Of a stretch of 64,000 nt of DNA, positions 25,326 through 34,552 are shown piece after piece (within the stretch, counting starts at the first letter, position 1; every line of letters begins with the position of its first letter). Below the pieces are notes generated by a model. That model made no database searches, had not been told where the DNA came from, and worked only from the letters and a program-made list of their open reading frames with translations. Where the stretch lies: the NCBI GenBank assembly GCA_963774345.1, contig CAVZFB010000028.1:248001-312000 (forward strand), given 5' to 3'. The position numbers and the translations under genes were made by a program. The stretch comes from AP-15 sp963774345 (GTDB taxonomy: Bacteria > Pseudomonadota > Alphaproteobacteria > ATCC43930 > CGMCC-115725).

Positions 25326-26108
25326 CTAAGGGAGAATCCCGGCTTTTCCTGGCCCCTCACTTCCCAACTTGACTTTCACTATTTCGACCAAGGGCCTAAC
25401 GAAGCGGCCATAGTCGGAACAAGAAGAGCGATGCGTCCACATGTAATCAAGAATCTCGCTGTCAAAATTTGGGTATCTCTCCTTGAACGACCTAACCACT
25501 TTATACGTCTGTTTGTCCCGTGCCAACGCTGTTGCCGCGATTAATGCCAAATTGGCTGACCCATACCCGGGGTTTATCGTCATCGAACGTTTTAAATCTT
25601 TAATGGCCCCATGATAGTTTGAGAATAGGGTGTTGGCGAAACCCCTGAAATAAAGGGCGGCTGCTAACCGCCGTTGACTGCCCTCGGTCTCGGCAATCTC
25701 GACAGCTTCGTTGAGACCGGGTAGAATGCGGTCACCCCTTGGATCAATAAATATATCGTTGAAATGTAAAAAATAAAGACCGCTAGAATATCCTGGGTCG
25801 ATGTTTATGCCGTCATTTAAATACTTTCTTGCGACGTTCGATTGCCCGATTGCTGAATAAATTTGGCCGCACACAAGTGCTTTATCTCTCGATTCTACGA
25901 CACTATCTGCCCTAACTGGCTCGTCCAGCATAACCAATGCTTTAGCGGCGGCGCTTTTAGCGAGAGACACGTTGTTGTGCCACCATGGCTGGGAAGCAAC
26001 ATATTGGTACACGCGGGCAGAACCCAAACGCGCCGTCGCGTTTTTAGGGTCGACCTTCAAAACAGAGCGAAACCAGAATAGTGCTTCGGTGGAGTTGTGA
26101 AAAGTCCA
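25326..26108 (-). pseudogene. TPR-containing protein, probably the truncated tail of a larger gene
   Basis: An open frame with tetratricopeptide-like helices: NSTEALFWFRSVLKVDPKNA, SNVARKYLNDGINIDPGYSS, LYFRGFANTLFSNYHGAIKD and LKRSMTINPGYGSANLAL. The block resembles the C-terminal TPR region that follows nucleotide-cyclase or transcriptional-activator domains in rhizobia. No good start codon exists; the same frame continues upstream of an in-frame TGA (26109-26111), with sequence (SLSLAKAALES) that could be coding. The region is clearly AT-richer than its surroundings and uses different codons, which suggests separate origin. I regard it as a decayed fragment. Confidence 0.5.
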
Positions 26109-26178
26109 TCAGCTCTCTAAAGCCGCTTTAGCAAGAGACAAAGACCGAGAGATAACAGTATACTTTGCATTATTCATA

Positions 26179-26487
26179 TTATAAGCGCGGATCACGTGGT
26201 TCGGCTTCATCAAATCCAGATATATTGATACTATCTTCGACCTCAATGTAATTATATAACAGGTCGGCAGGGTGAGACGCAGTCGCTTCGGCAATTGAGG
26301 TACTGAGTTTGGAATTTTTGCGACGTTGCCGCTCTTCGCAAGCCGCCAAAATTAATCGTTCATAGATCTCGAAGCGCTCTTGCGGAGTTCGTCCCTGCAC
26401 CATAGCTGCACGCGCAGCCTCAGCAGTGACTTGGGTCGCCCATAGCCATTTAGGGTCGAAAGCCGGATCGGAGACGTCAACGGACAT
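26179..26487 (-). CDS. Hypothetical protein, 102 residues
   Basis: I do not recognise this protein. It starts MSVDVSDPAFDPKWLWATQV, has an amphipathic helical middle (AEAARAAMVQ..ERFEIYERLILAACEERQRRKNSK) and ends with an acidic tail. It lies just upstream of the TPR fragment on the same strand and shares its lower GC content, so both may come from one transferred segment. The composition looks protein-like rather than a shadow of an opposing gene, since no other plausible frame covers it. Confidence 0.4.
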   Translation of the reverse strand: MSVDVSDPAFDPKWLWATQVTAEAARAAMVQGRTPQERFEIYERLILAACEERQRRKNSKLSTSIAEATASHPADLLYNYIEVEDSINISGFDEAEPRDPRL

Positions 26488-27339
26488 TGGGTATCAGGCG
26501 CGGTCGTTGCAGGTGATGTGCTCGCCCCTCGGCTCACAGTTGATCCCCGGATCTGGTCGCGGCACAGAGAGATCGCCTCGGGAGATCGAAGCTCCGTTTG
26601 CAGGATCTCTATCTATCACATCCGATCGGCTTCAGTCGAGCAAGGGCGCTTGCTCCTGTACCTGGGACCATACGGGATTGCCGTTGCAACTGATATCGGC
26701 GCATTTTGGACGTCGGCGTCCGCGCGCCGTAAAGCCCCGCAACGGGCCGCCATCGGCAAAACCAACGAAAGCCGACTCCTCCGCCGCGTGAACGCAAAAA
26801 ACTCCGCCCGGCAGACAGCCGAACGGAGTGTGTCTCGGATTCAGGAACTCCTTGTCGGAGCGGAAGTGCTCCGGCGGCTCGACCCCGCCGGCTGCTGCCA
26901 ACGAGGGTGAAACGGCTATGCCTGTCGGCAGGGGATTGAGGCGGGTCGAGCCGACAAGCGGCTCAAGCTCGCGTCATACACGCCGCGAACTCACCCGACC
27001 AAGCCAAGACCTTCGTCAGCGTTCTCGATCGTGAAGGCCCAGGCGGCGGCCTTGTCATTACATCCGTGGGGCAACACACCGGAGGAGTGGCCGCGGAGCG
27101 AAGTCTGCCTCGTCCTGATCGAGGAGAGGCGCCGTGGCCGATGAGCTGTACCTCGACGTCGACGCCCTGACCAGGTGGCCGGCATCCTCATCGTCGCGGC
27201 CAATGCCTATCGGGCCTGCTGTCAAGCTCTCCGCCGCCCGGCAAGTGACCCTGAACCGTTGCGATAACCGGCTTCTTCAGCGCTCACGGCGTCATCTCAA
27301 ATTCAAGCTGGACCTCGAGATGCGCGTGCGCCTTGGTTG
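26488..27339. other. Region without a recognisable gene
   Basis: Several short frames overlap here on both strands, but none shows a domain, a ribosome site or consistent codon use. The only clear structure is the hairpin at 26795-26828. No tRNA cloverleaf was found. It may be degraded mobile or intergenic DNA. Confidence 0.5.
26795..26828 (-). terminator. Strong intrinsic terminator on the minus strand
   Basis: On the minus strand ACTCCG-TT-CGGC pairs with GCCG-GG-CGGAGT around a 5-base loop and is followed by six T residues. The geometry is that of a classic rho-independent terminator. No recognisable gene ends just before it, so its parent transcript (reading leftward from above 26828) is unknown. 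Confidence 0.65.
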
Positions 27340-27500
27340 GGTCGCTGCGCCCTTAACCCCACGCCGCGCCGCGGCTTCAACAGTGTCGAGAACCCGGTCG
27401 TAGCCCATGTAGAATAGCGCGACGTCGGGCGTCTCGGGCAAATCGGCGAGGTCGGGGCAGCAGTGGCGGTCCGAGAACCGCCGCTCGTCACCGCTGGTAC
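27340..27500 (-). pseudogene. Fragment of an acyl-CoA synthetase CoA-binding domain (ADP-forming type)
   Basis: One minus-strand frame reads CCPDLADLPETPDVALFYMG, then YDRVLDTVEAAARRGVKGAA. The pattern of a conserved 'LP..PD.A' and 'V..V..AA..GVK.A' matches the Rossmann-like CoA-binding domain at the start of ADP-forming acetate-CoA ligase-type proteins. Both ends are missing and no start or stop suits it, so it is a relic. The segment 27500-27768 upstream holds nothing I can identify. Confidence 0.5.
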
Positions 27501-27768
27501 GAGGGCAACGTGAAGCCTTGCGCTCATTCGGAAGCGTGCCGGGGCCCTGGCCGGCCAGTTGCCAGGCTACCCATTGGGCGACTTCGTATCTGCCGCGGAT
27601 CCGACGACAAAAACCGTGACGTTTTCTTGGCGGCGTAGGTCATGATGCGCCAGAGGATCAAAGTCGGGTCGATGCCGCCCATTGGCTCGATGTGCACTTT
27701 GTGCACGCTGACAGCCACCGATCGGGTCGAGGCGGAGTACGTAGCTGTTCCGGGAAGGGAGGCAGGCG

Positions 27769-27951
27769 ATGAGCGAGCAGATCCGTGACAAGGCCCGGGC
27801 GCTGGGGCTGGATCGTTTGACCGACGAGCACTTGGCTCAATTCGACCGCGCCACGAGCAGTATGGAGCAACACCTGAAGCGTCTGCCGCGTAATATGCCG
27901 GTGGAGCAGGAACCGGCTCATACCTATCGCGCGAAGGGTGAAACGCCATGA
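27769..27951 (+). CDS. Small AtzG/GatC-like partner protein of the amidase
   Basis: A 60-residue protein with a good GGGAGGC ribosome site, ending in an ATGA overlap with the amidase start. The text LGLDRLTDEHLAQFDRATSS, then MEQHLKRLPRNMPVEQEPAH, follows the layout of small helical GatC-like or AtzG-like proteins that wrap an amidase: a helix, a second helix, then an extended tail rich in Pro and Glu. Such partners stabilise the amidase subunit (as AtzG does with AtzE). Homology is too weak by eye to be sure, but coupling to the amidase is unmistakable. It lies in an otherwise decayed stretch. Confidence 0.6.
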   Translation: MSEQIRDKARALGLDRLTDEHLAQFDRATSSMEQHLKRLPRNMPVEQEPAHTYRAKGETP

Positions 27952-29351
27952 GCAGCAACCCCGCCTTTCTCGGCATCGCCGAGGCCGCCGAGCTGATGCG
28001 CGCCAAGAAATTGTCGCCGGTCGAATACACGAAGGCGCTGTTGGGTCAGATCGAGCGACACGACGGCAAGTTCAACGCCTTCATCTCAGTCACGCCCGAG
28101 CGAGCCCTGACCGCGGCGCGCGCCGCCGAGGCCGAGATCACCGCTGGAAACTGGCGCGGGGCGTTTCACGGGATGCCCTATGCGCTCAAGGACATCATCG
28201 ATTTCGAAGGCATCGCCACTACGGCGCATTCGAAGGTCATGACCGGCAACGCCGCTCGCCAGCATGCCGTCGTCACCGAACGGCTTGAAGCTGCCGGCGG
28301 GATCTTGCTCGGCAAGCTTTCGACGCATGAATTCGCGATCGGCGGGCCGTCTTTCGACCTGCCGTGGCCGCCCGCGCGCAACCCGTGGAACCGCGACCAT
28401 TTCTGCGGCGGCTCGTCGAGCGGCAGTGGCGCCGGACTCGCCGCCGGGTTCTTTCCGGCTGCGCTCGGCACCGATACTGGCGGCTCGATCCGCAACCCCG
28501 CCTCGATGTGCGGCATCACCGGTATGAAGGCGACCTACGGTCGGGTCAGCCGCCGCGGGGTCGCGCCGCTCGCGTACTCGCTCGACCATGTCGGCCCGAT
28601 GACCCGCACGGTGCGCGACAACGCCCTAATGCTCCAAGTGATTGCCGGGCATGATCCGGGCGACCCCGGAAGCGCTGACGAGCCGGTCCCCGACTACACG
28701 GCCATGCTCGGTCACGGCGTCAAAGGGCTGCGGATCGGCGTCATCCGGCATTTCTACACGACCGATGTCGCCGGCGATCCCGAGCAGGTCGAGGCAATCG
28801 ACGCCGCGGCCAGCCTCTTTGCCGAGGCGGGAGCGGAGATCAGCGAGATCACCCTCCCGGCGTTGCAGGATTTCGCTGCCTGCGGTCAGATCATTCTCGC
28901 TGCCGAAGCCTACGCCGTGCATGAGCCATGGCTCAAAGAAAAGCCTCAGGATTACGGGGCCCGGGCCCGCGAGCGGCTGCTCGCCGGGGCGACGTTGCGA
29001 GCCGTCGACTATCTCCAGGCGGTGCGCTGGCGGCTGCAGCTCCGTAATACCGTGGCAGCGGCCTTTGCCGATATCGACATCGCGGTCACCGCGTCGAGTC
29101 TGGACCCCGCCTGCCGCGTCGACCATGAGGTAGCGCTCGCCGCCAATTACTCGCGCCAGGCGCGGATGCCGTTCAACGTCACCGGCCAGCCGGGGCTGGT
29201 CATCCCGGCCGGGTTCTCCACAGCCGGCCTGCCGCTGTCGCTGCAGGTCGTCGGCCGTCCATTCACGGAGCCGATGCTCTACCGCGTCGCCCAATTCTAC
29301 GAGGACGCCACCGGTTGGACGAAACGACACCCAGCTGGGTTGGCTGACTGA
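27948..29351 (+). CDS. Amidase signature family hydrolase
   Basis: A 467-residue amidase. Catalytic Lys is in YALKDIIDFEG, the cis-Ser region in GGSSSGSGAGLAAGF and the nucleophile Ser in GTDTGGSIRNPASMCG. The C-terminal FNVTGQPGLVIPAGFSTAGLPLSLQVVG is intact and length is normal. Compared with the amidase at 16126 it is a distant paralogue. The preceding 60-residue gene overlaps it by four bases, as in AtzG-AtzE or GatC-GatA pairs, but no gatB is present, so a catabolic role on a small amide or urea-type compound is more likely than tRNA amidation. The 3' end converges with a dead permease gene. Confidence 0.88.
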   Translation: MSSNPAFLGIAEAAELMRAKKLSPVEYTKALLGQIERHDGKFNAFISVTPERALTAARAAEAEITAGNWRGAFHGMPYALKDIIDFEGIATTAHSKVMTGNAARQHAVVTERLEAAGGILLGKLSTHEFAIGGPSFDLPWPPARNPWNRDHFCGGSSSGSGAGLAAGFFPAALGTDTGGSIRNPASMCGITGMKATYGRVSRRGVAPLAYSLDHVGPMTRTVRDNALMLQVIAGHDPGDPGSADEPVPDYTAMLGHGVKGLRIGVIRHFYTTDVAGDPEQVEAIDAAASLFAEAGAEISEITLPALQDFAACGQIILAAEAYAVHEPWLKEKPQDYGARARERLLAGATLRAVDYLQAVRWRLQLRNTVAAAFADIDIAVTASSLDPACRVDHEVALAANYSRQARMPFNVTGQPGLVIPAGFSTAGLPLSLQVVGRPFTEPMLYRVAQFYEDATGWTKRHPAGLAD

Positions 29352-29389
29352 ACGAAGCACAGACCAAACCGCTTGCTCTGTCATGTGCC

Positions 29390-30190
29390 GGATATGATCC
29401 TCGGTTCCGCCCCGACGCCTCGCCTGCGGCTTCCGCCCAGGCAACCAGGGGCCGGAACATCAGCTGGTCATAGAGGATGATCACCACAGTCATCGTCAGC
29501 ACCACCCAGCCAACCGCGGCGAGATCCTTCTCCCTTGTCGCTCGCGCCAGATAGGCGCCGATGCCCGGCAAAGTAATGGTCTTGTCGCCGACCGTGATCG
29601 CCTCGCTCGCCACGACAAAGAACCAGCCGCCGGACTTGCTCATCATCATGTTCCAGATGAGGCCGGGCATGGCGAACGGCACTTCGAGACGCCAGAAGCG
29701 CTGTCACCACGAGAAGCGGAAATTTTCTGTTGCTTCCTTGAGATCGCGCGGCGTTGTCCGCAGGAATTGATAGAAGCTGAACGTCATGTTCCAGGCTTGG
29801 CTCGTGAAAATCGTGAAAATCGCCGCGGCTTCGGCGCCGGTGACCCGGCCGGGAAATAGGGACATAAAGAAAACGACGGTGAAGGAGATGTAGCCCAACA
29901 CCGGGACTGATCGGAATATGTCGAGGAGTGGGATCAGGACGAGCTCGGCTCGCCGGCTTTTGGCCGCAAGCGTCCCGTAGGTGAAGGTGAAAAGGAGTGA
30001 TGCGACCATCGCCGCCAACATGCGCAGGGTCGTGCGCAGCGCGTATTCCGGCAGGTTGACCGGATCGAGCGAGACGACCGGCTCCTTGAGCGCCGAGAGC
30101 GGCGCCAGCGTCTCGCGCGCCCCTTTGCCAGCGGAAAGCCGATCAGGTCCCATCGGTTAGGGATCAGGCCCCGGGCCGTCTGGCTCGCAT
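29390..30190 (-). pseudogene. Decayed ABC-transporter permease of the fused NitT/TauT-like type
   Basis: Minus-strand frames read LIPNRWDLIGFPLA, then (after a deletion and frame change) DPVNLPEYALRTTLRMLAAM, IFRSVPVLGYISFTVV and FTSQAWNMTFSFYQFLRTTP, the membrane core with the EAA-type loop. The frame then stops at TGA 29704-29706 within SW*QRFWRLEVPFAMPGLIWN; relatives have Trp here, so one G-to-A change (TGG to TGA) made the stop. The C-terminal tail is lost into the end of the amidase gene, and the first permease half is absent. No ATPase or binding protein gene remains. Confidence 0.75.
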
Positions 30191-30503
30191 AGCTGATCGC
30201 GCTTCCCTGCACTCGTGTCCCCCACGAAAGTCGTCGCACTCGCCGCACGCGGCGTCGTAATAGTCAAGTTCCTATGTACTGTGTCCTGTCACAGAACTGT
30301 AAGATTAGTTGGACTTAATTGGCTGGTTCGCCGACACCTTGGGGCGAAACTTCAGCGCTGCCGACGCCGGCCGATGGCGGCGGTTGCGCAACGCGGAGGC
30401 AGTTCTACAAAGTCAGAGCGTGCATGCGCTCTTAATTGCCGCCAAGGCACGCGCGCCCGGGCGAGACGGCGCCAAGCGAAATCCGCATGAGGAGTCCCGG
30501 ATC

Positions 30504-31678
30504 ATGGCAAAAATCGAGCAGCTCGCCGTCCTCCGCCAGGGGGTGGGCATCTGGAATGCCTGGCGAGGTGAGAACCCGTCGATCCGTCCGGACCTCGCTG
30601 AGATGAACCTCAGCGGCATAAATCTCAGCGAGGCGCTCCTCACCGGCGCGATCCTCAGTAAGACAAATCTCAGCAGAGCGAATTTGAGCAGAGCGTTCCT
30701 CACCGGTGCCGACCTCGAGGGTGCCAATCTCAGCGGGGCCAACTTCAGCGGGCGAACCTTGTCGGCGCAATCCTGAACGGAACGAACCTGAGCCGGGTGA
30801 ACTTCAGCCAGGCTGTCCTCAACGGCGCGGACCTTGGAGCGGCGACCCTGAGCACGGCGAACTTCACCAAGGCAAACATCAGCGAGGCAAATTTTGGCAA
30901 GGCGATCCTCAGCGGGGCGCTTCTCAGAGAGGGGACCCTGCGTGGGACCGATTTCAGCTCAGCGGATCTCAGCGAGGCCGATCTGAGCCGCAGTTACCTT
31001 AGCGGTGCAATCCTCAAGGGCGTAAACCTCCGTGGCGCCAACCTTAGTCGTGCAAACCTCTCAGGAGCGGACTACTTTTCTGGCGCAAATCTCAGCTTGG
31101 CTGATCTCAGCAGCGCGAACCTGGCGTCCGCGGATCTCAGCAAGGCAGACCTCAACGGGGCTAACCTACGGCGAGCCAATTTCGGCCTGGCAGATCTGAG
31201 TAACGCCGAGTTGACGAATGTCGGGTGGGAACTCGGCGCATGCGCGGGTGTTATCTCGGAGCCCGGGGTCTTGATTCATGCTTTAGCAATGCTCTTCTCA
31301 AGCGTGCCGCAGCTGACCAGGATTTTCTCGATACCCTCGAGGCCCATTTGAAGGGCTCGCGGCGTATGGTTCTGTTTCGGGCATGGGGAATTATTGATTA
31401 TGGGCGCAGCTTGGTTCGTGTCGCCGTTTTATCCTTCGGATTGGCACCCCTTTATAGCGCGGTTTATCGGATGTTTCCGAGGATCCTCAATTACCAACAG
31501 AGCGCCAAAACTTGGTTCACACCCTATTTTTCTCTATCGTCACCTATACCACGCTAGGCTTTGGCGATGTGAGGCGGCGAGTCTTGTCGGCGAGATCATT
31601 GTCGTGAGCGAGGTCATCTTGGGGTACACCACCCTTGGTCTGCTCCTGGCCGTCCTTGGGCAAAACATCGCCCGCTGA
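30504..31678 (+). pseudogene. Pentapeptide-repeat protein with C-terminal potassium-channel pore, frameshifted
   Basis: From ATG 30504 (ribosome site GAGGAG) the product starts MAKIEQLAVLRQGVGIWNAW and then runs through about 30 A(N/D)LSx pentapeptide units, which fold as a right-handed quadrilateral helix. The C-terminal part encodes a two-helix pore: RSLVRVAVLSFGLAPLYSAVY, the selectivity filter TTLGFGDV at 31548-31571, and GEIIVVSEVILGYTTLGLLL. At least three frame changes are needed (near 30751, where one G is missing, about 31275-31300, and after 31571). The domain order fits known pentapeptide-ion-channel proteins, but this copy is disrupted unless the shifts are assembly errors. Confidence 0.8.
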
Positions 31679-31779
31679 AGCTGAGGATGGGTTTCCGCCG
31701 CGGCAACCGTCATATAAGCGTCAAACTAACCCGGCATATTTTGTTCTAGCTGTAGTCATTGGGGTGAACGTTATGACCG

Positions 31780-33387
31780 ATGCTGCGGTACGCGTACCGG
31801 ACGCTGGTGGGAGAGGGGCGCGTCCGGATCTCGATCCGTGGGTTACACCCGAGTACGGCGTTCGTTTTTCTTGGGTTGCTGGCAGCCGCTGTGCTGTTCG
31901 TCGCCTACAGCCTTTATTCCGACGTCGAGGCGAGCGGCGCCACGACGACGTTTCTTCCCTATCTGCTGCTATTTGTCGCGTTGCTGACCGCCCTCGGCTT
32001 TGAATTCGTCAACGGGTTCCACGACACCGCGAATGCGGTGGCGACGGTGATTTACACTCACGCGATGCCGGCATCGATCGCGGTCGTATGGTCGGGCTCT
32101 TTCAATTTTCTCGGGGTGCTGCTGTCGAGTGGCGCGGTCGCCTTCGGCATCATCTCGCTGCTGCCGGTCGAACTAATCCTTCAGGTCGGCAGTGCCGCCG
32201 GCTTTGCGATGGTTTTCGCATTGCTGATCGCCGCCGTCATCTGGAACCTTGGGACTTGGTATCTGGGCTTGCCGGTATCGAGCTCGCACTCACTGATCGG
32301 TTCGATCATCGGTGTCGGCGTCGCCAATGCCCTGGCGCGCGGCCAGAACGGCACCTCCGGAGTTGACTGGGGCCAGGCGATGGCGGTCGGCAAGGCGTTG
32401 CTGTTTTCGCCGATCGTCGGCTTTATCGCCTCGGCGCTGCTGCTGCTCGTCATGAAAGCTATGATCCGAAAGCCCGAGTTGTATCGGGCGCCGGAGTCGA
32501 GCGATCCGCCGCCGGGGTGGATACGCGGTCTCCTGATCTTCACTTGCACGGCGGTCAGCTTTGCCCACGGCTCGAATGACGGGCAGAAAGGGATGGGGCT
32601 GATCATGCTGATCCTGATCGGCACGGTTCCCACCGCTTTTGCCTTGAATCGCGCGATGCCGGATAGCGCGATCGTCCAGTTCTCTGAGAATTCCGCCGCT
32701 GCAGCAAAGGTGATCGCACAAAAGGCCGCCGGCTACGATGTGCTCGGCAATCCGCGACCTGCCGTGACCGAATATGTCGCGCATCATCAGATCAGCGGCG
32801 GCACCTACCCCTCGCTTGCCGTGCTGATCAACGATATCGCCAAGCAGGTGAAGGAATATGGCTCGCTGGCGAAGATCCCAACCGAAGCCGTCGGCAACAC
32901 CCGCAACGACATGTATCTGACCGATGAAGCGTTGCGCCTGCTGATGAAAGACAAGGAAGCCGATCTGTCGACAGCCAATATCGCGACGTTGAATGCCTAC
33001 AAGCAGTCGCTCGACGGCGCGACGAAGTTCATTCCGACTTGGGTCAAGGTGGCGGTTGCGATCGCACTCGGTCTCGGCACCATGGTCGGATGGAAGCGCA
33101 TCGTCGTCACGGTCGGCGAAAAGATCGGCAAGACCCATTTGACGTATGGTCAAGGTGCAGCCGCGGAGCTTGTCGCAGCGGGCACGATCGCCGCCGCCGA
33201 TATGTATGGCCTCCCGGTTTCCACCACGCACGTATTGTCGTCGGGTGTCGCCGGAACCATGGCCGCCAACGGGTCCGGCCTGCAGATGTCGACACTGGGT
33301 AATATCGCGCTGGCTTGGGTGTTAACCCTCCCGATGGCGATGATGCTGTCGGGCGGGCTCTACATTTTGTTCCTGCATCTCTTTTGA
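31780..33387 (+). CDS. pit: Inorganic phosphate transporter, PiT family
   Basis: A 535-residue membrane carrier for metal-phosphate or phosphate with proton or sodium. Both PiT repeats carry their signatures: GFEFVNGFHDTANAVATVIY and PVSSSHSLIGSIIGVGVANA first, then SFAHGSNDGQKGMGLIML and GLPVSTTHVLSSGVAGTMAA. Ten or more hydrophobic segments are visible. The 5' end is odd: an ATG at 31773 starts MTDAAVRVPDAGG, a typical N terminus, but shifts out of frame near 31841, where removing one C would join it to HPSTAFVFLG. As written, translation must start at 31780 or later, changing only the leader. The next gene is the CBS-PPK fusion, suggesting a phosphate-storage locus. Confidence 0.88.
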   Translation: MLRYAYRTLVGEGRVRISIRGLHPSTAFVFLGLLAAAVLFVAYSLYSDVEASGATTTFLPYLLLFVALLTALGFEFVNGFHDTANAVATVIYTHAMPASIAVVWSGSFNFLGVLLSSGAVAFGIISLLPVELILQVGSAAGFAMVFALLIAAVIWNLGTWYLGLPVSSSHSLIGSIIGVGVANALARGQNGTSGVDWGQAMAVGKALLFSPIVGFIASALLLLVMKAMIRKPELYRAPESSDPPPGWIRGLLIFTCTAVSFAHGSNDGQKGMGLIMLILIGTVPTAFALNRAMPDSAIVQFSENSAAAAKVIAQKAAGYDVLGNPRPAVTEYVAHHQISGGTYPSLAVLINDIAKQVKEYGSLAKIPTEAVGNTRNDMYLTDEALRLLMKDKEADLSTANIATLNAYKQSLDGATKFIPTWVKVAVAIALGLGTMVGWKRIVVTVGEKIGKTHLTYGQGAAAELVAAGTIAAADMYGLPVSTTHVLSSGVAGTMAANGSGLQMSTLGNIALAWVLTLPMAMMLSGGLYILFLHLF

Positions 33388-33447
33388 TGCCGGGGACCCG
33401 GGCGCGGCCTTGTCGCGCCGCCTTGCTTTCGGATTTAGGAGGCGAAC

Positions 33448-34494
33448 ATGCGGGCGACCGATGTCATGGTGCGCGGCGTTGTGACCGTCCACCCGGAAAC
33501 GGACGTCGCCGAGGCGGTCAAGCTTCTGGCAGAACATGATGTCAGCGCTCTTCCGGTGGTCGATGACGAGGGCAAACTGCTCGGTATTCTGAGCGAGGCC
33601 GATCTAATGCATCGTGTCGAGATCGGAACCGAAAAGCGCCGGCCGTGGTGGCAGGAGGCGGTGACCGGTGCCGGCACCCTGGCCGAGGAGTTTGTTAAGT
33701 CGCACGGCAAAAAAGTTGGCGAAATCATGACCCCGGAGGTTGTCGCGGTCTCGGAGGAGACGCCGCTTTCCAAGATCGCCACGCTCTTCGAGCAGCAGCG
33801 CATCAAGCGTGTACCAGTCACCGAGGGCGGCAAGCTCGTCGGCGTGGTCAGCCGATCAAATTCGATCCAGGCGCTCGCCTCGCCGGGCGGCATCAGGACG
33901 AAATTGCTCGACCTGATCGAGGCCGAGATTGCTCATGCCGACGCCGGCCCGCCGGCGGCGATTTGGGCAAAGCTGAACGCGCTGGTCGACCGCGAACTGA
34001 TCGACGCGCTTTACCGTGTCGCAGAAGCGGGGGTATCGATCTCGCTGGTCATTCGCGGCATCTGTTGCTTGCGACCCGGGGTTCCCGGCCTCTCCGAAAA
34101 CATCACGGCCAAAAGCATCGTCGGGCGTTTTCTGGAACACGCCCGCATCGTTTGTTTTGGCGCCGGCCACGGGCTGCCGTCACCGGAGGCCGCAGTGTAC
34201 ATCTTGTCGGCGGATTGGATGCCGCGCAATCTCGACAGCCGGGTCGAGACCCTGGTTCCGATCGAAAACCCGACCGTGCATCAGCAGATCCTCGACCAGA
34301 TCATGGTCGAGAATTTACGTGACGATGTGCAGAGCTGGCTGCTGCAGTCGGACGGCACCTTCGCCCGCGAAACCCCGGCGCACGAGCCGCAAAGCGCGCA
34401 CGTCTATTTCATGACCAACCCCAGCCTCTCGGGCTGTGGCAGCGCGCTGCACAAGCACAACACGCACGGCCTGCGGCTGAAAATCTCTGACTGA
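33448..34494 (+). CDS. Fusion of two CBS domains to the C-terminal part of polyphosphate kinase 1
   Basis: One uninterrupted 348-codon frame with AGGAGGCGAAC before the ATG. Residues 1-148 are a CBS pair: MVRGVVTVHPETDVAEAVKL...LGILSEADLMHR and MTPEVVAVSEETPLSKIATL...VGVVSRSNSIQAL. From about residue 150 the sequence is PPK1: IRTKLLDLIEAEIAHADAG, IWAKLNALVDRELIDALY, LVIRGICCLRPGVPGLSEN, IVGRFLEHARIVCFG and SADWMPRNLDSRVE, ending MTNPSLSGCG. This is the last catalytic subdomain of PPK1; the earlier domains, including the autophosphorylated His, are absent. It therefore cannot run the normal PPK1 cycle, but could bind polyphosphate or nucleotide under CBS control. It may be a deletion chimera that kept the frame. 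Confidence 0.82.
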   Translation: MRATDVMVRGVVTVHPETDVAEAVKLLAEHDVSALPVVDDEGKLLGILSEADLMHRVEIGTEKRRPWWQEAVTGAGTLAEEFVKSHGKKVGEIMTPEVVAVSEETPLSKIATLFEQQRIKRVPVTEGGKLVGVVSRSNSIQALASPGGIRTKLLDLIEAEIAHADAGPPAAIWAKLNALVDRELIDALYRVAEAGVSISLVIRGICCLRPGVPGLSENITAKSIVGRFLEHARIVCFGAGHGLPSPEAAVYILSADWMPRNLDSRVETLVPIENPTVHQQILDQIMVENLRDDVQSWLLQSDGTFARETPAHEPQSAHVYFMTNPSLSGCGSALHKHNTHGLRLKISD

Positions 34495-34552
34495 CACGCT
34501 GGGCCTCGCCGACGTAACCTTCGATGCGCGGCTGCGGATGCAACCCGGAAGC

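Noticed and set aside
26632..26930. Possible tRNA around the terminator
   Set aside because: Stems and a TTC-containing loop were looked for on both strands, but no cloverleaf with acceptor, anticodon and T arms could be built.
27948..29351. GatA of the tRNA amidotransferase
   Set aside because: No gatB is nearby and the partner is only weakly GatC-like; a catabolic amidase fits better.
30600..31210. CRISPR-like or tandem DNA repeat in the CTCAGC-rich stretch
   Set aside because: The periodicity is 15 bases and comes from pentapeptide codons, without constant repeats and unique spacers.
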